From the NCBI GenBank assembly GCA_963760985.1, contig CAVXFM010000017.1:372001-436000 (forward strand): a stretch of 64,000 nt of DNA, read 5' to 3'. The position numbers and the translations under genes were made by a program. This DNA is from JACRDG01 sp963760985. Lineage in GTDB: Bacteria > Desulfobacterota > Desulfomonilia > Desulfomonilales > Desulfomonilaceae. The notes below the pieces were generated by a model that did not search any database, was not told the origin of the DNA, and saw only the letters and a list, made by a program, of their open reading frames with translations. Positions 63,473 to 64,000 of this stretch are shown one piece after another (position 1 is the first letter of the stretch; each line of letters starts with the position of its first letter).

Positions 63473-64000
63473 TTACGGATAAATCCCGCGGATCATGAGT
63501 GCGTCGGCGATTCTCTGGATAGCCAGAATTTGCGCAGCCTCCCTGTTGGGAACGTTGAATTTGTCAGCGCATTCGATCACGCTGTCGAACGCTTTGATCA
63601 TAAGGTTTTCCAGCTTGCGGTTGATCTCTTCCACAGGCCAGAAGAACGACTGGAGATCCTGAACCCATTCCAAATAACTGACGGTGACCCCGCCTGCATT
63701 GCAGAGGATGTCAGGAACGACGTAGATTCCTCTCTCTTTGAGTAATTCGTCAGCATCAGGGGTAATGGGACCATTGGCGCCTTCGGCAATCATGCGGGCC
63801 TTGACCCGATCGGCATTGCGCATGGTGATCTGATTCTCCAGGGCTGCGAGCACGAGCACGTCGCAATCCGTGGACAGCAGTTCCTCATTGGTCAAGAAAT
63901 CCGCTCCCGGAAAATCGAGAATCGTCCCGGCTTCTTGGTTATGTCTGCGCAAGGCCTTGATATCGAGCCCTTGGCCGTTGAACACTCCCCCCGTGGAACA
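63473..64000 (-). CDS. Glutamate dehydrogenase family protein, C-terminal part (cut by window edge)
   Basis: The frame runs from beyond the right edge to a stop at 63473. The 175 visible residues show CSTGGVFNGQGLDI, LVLAALENQITMRNA, ARMIAEGANGPITPDADELL and ILCNAGGVTVSYLEWVQDLQ, the NAD(P)-binding domain and C-terminal motifs of Glu/Leu/Phe/Val dehydrogenases, closest to glutamate dehydrogenase. It interconverts glutamate and 2-oxoglutarate. Cofactor preference cannot be told from the visible portion. Confidence 0.93.
   Translation of the reverse strand, partial: CSTGGVFNGQGLDIKALRRHNQEAGTILDFPGADFLTNEELLSTDCDVLVLAALENQITMRNADRVKARMIAEGANGPITPDADELLKERGIYVVPDILCNAGGVTVSYLEWVQDLQSFFWPVEEINRKLENLMIKAFDSVIECADKFNVPNREAAQILAIQRIADALMIRGIYP

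Noticed and set aside
1..64000. CRISPR arrays, insertion sequences, prophage or integrase genes
   Set aside because: No regularly spaced repeats, terminal inverted repeats or transposase/integrase motifs were found in the intergenic regions or frames.

Overview
The window looks like part of the chromosome of an anaerobic Desulfobacterota (Deltaproteobacteria) of the Syntrophobacterales/Desulfomonile kind. This rests on gene content: an electron-transfer flavoprotein alpha subunit fused to a two-cluster ferredoxin beside acyl-CoA dehydrogenase and CoA-transferase genes, a MetV/MetF pair of the methyl branch of the reductive acetyl-CoA pathway, several Fe-S and zinc-ribbon proteins, Mrp-NifX type metal-cofactor genes and many two-component proteins. 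No tRNA, rRNA, CRISPR array, phage or transposase gene was recognised.

Layout. 1-4 kb (minus strand): catabolic operon CoA-transferase > etfB > etfA-ferredoxin > acyl-CoA dehydrogenase, with a palindromic operator-like array about 230 bp upstream. 4.6-9.3 kb: a VOC/epimerase-like protein, MoaE and MoeA (molybdenum cofactor), a CDF metal transporter fused to a NifX-like domain, and small accessory proteins. 9.5-20.1 kb: the most coherent block. A sigma-54 activator with a cysteine-rich PAS domain (11649-13058) lies between two excellent sigma-54 promoters. One reads leftward into tusA-metV-metF. The other reads rightward into a DUF5320 protein, a zinc-ribbon protein, an Mrp-NifX fusion, an IscU-like scaffold, a DUF364 protein and two metallo-beta-lactamase-fold hydrolases. 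I read this as a sigma-54-controlled metal/Fe-S cofactor and C1 module.

20-34 kb: a zinc-ribbon membrane protein, an ankyrin-repeat protein, three Fe-S/cysteine proteins in a row, a GntR-type regulator with its operator, a large membrane protein joining an O-antigen-ligase-like half to a von Willebrand factor A half, a PAS protein, a kinase/response-regulator pair and a P1-family peptidase. 34.5-39.1 kb: a hybrid histidine kinase, then a minus-strand V4R sensor > SiaA-like PP2C phosphatase > SiaB-like kinase > SiaC-like phosphoprotein cassette. 39.8-46.5 kb: two related outer-membrane beta-barrels (one broken), a small membrane protein, and a DUF4440 protein followed by a Gly/Arg/Pro-rich surface protein. 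46.6-57 kb: pyruvate kinase, cyclopropane-fatty-acid synthase, SDR, DUF72, two small proteins sharing a helical domain, a methyltransferase, a cupin, dephospho-CoA kinase and a phasin-like protein. 57.1-63.3 kb: a giant Ser/Thr kinase - AAA ATPase - GAF/PAS - histidine kinase. The window ends in a glutamate dehydrogenase.

A caution for every user: at least a dozen genes are broken by single-base frame changes, nearly all of them one extra base in the coding direction with conserved protein sequence on both sides. They are densest at 34.5-40.5 kb. Sequencing or assembly error explains them better than gene decay, so the broken genes are described as the proteins they probably encode.
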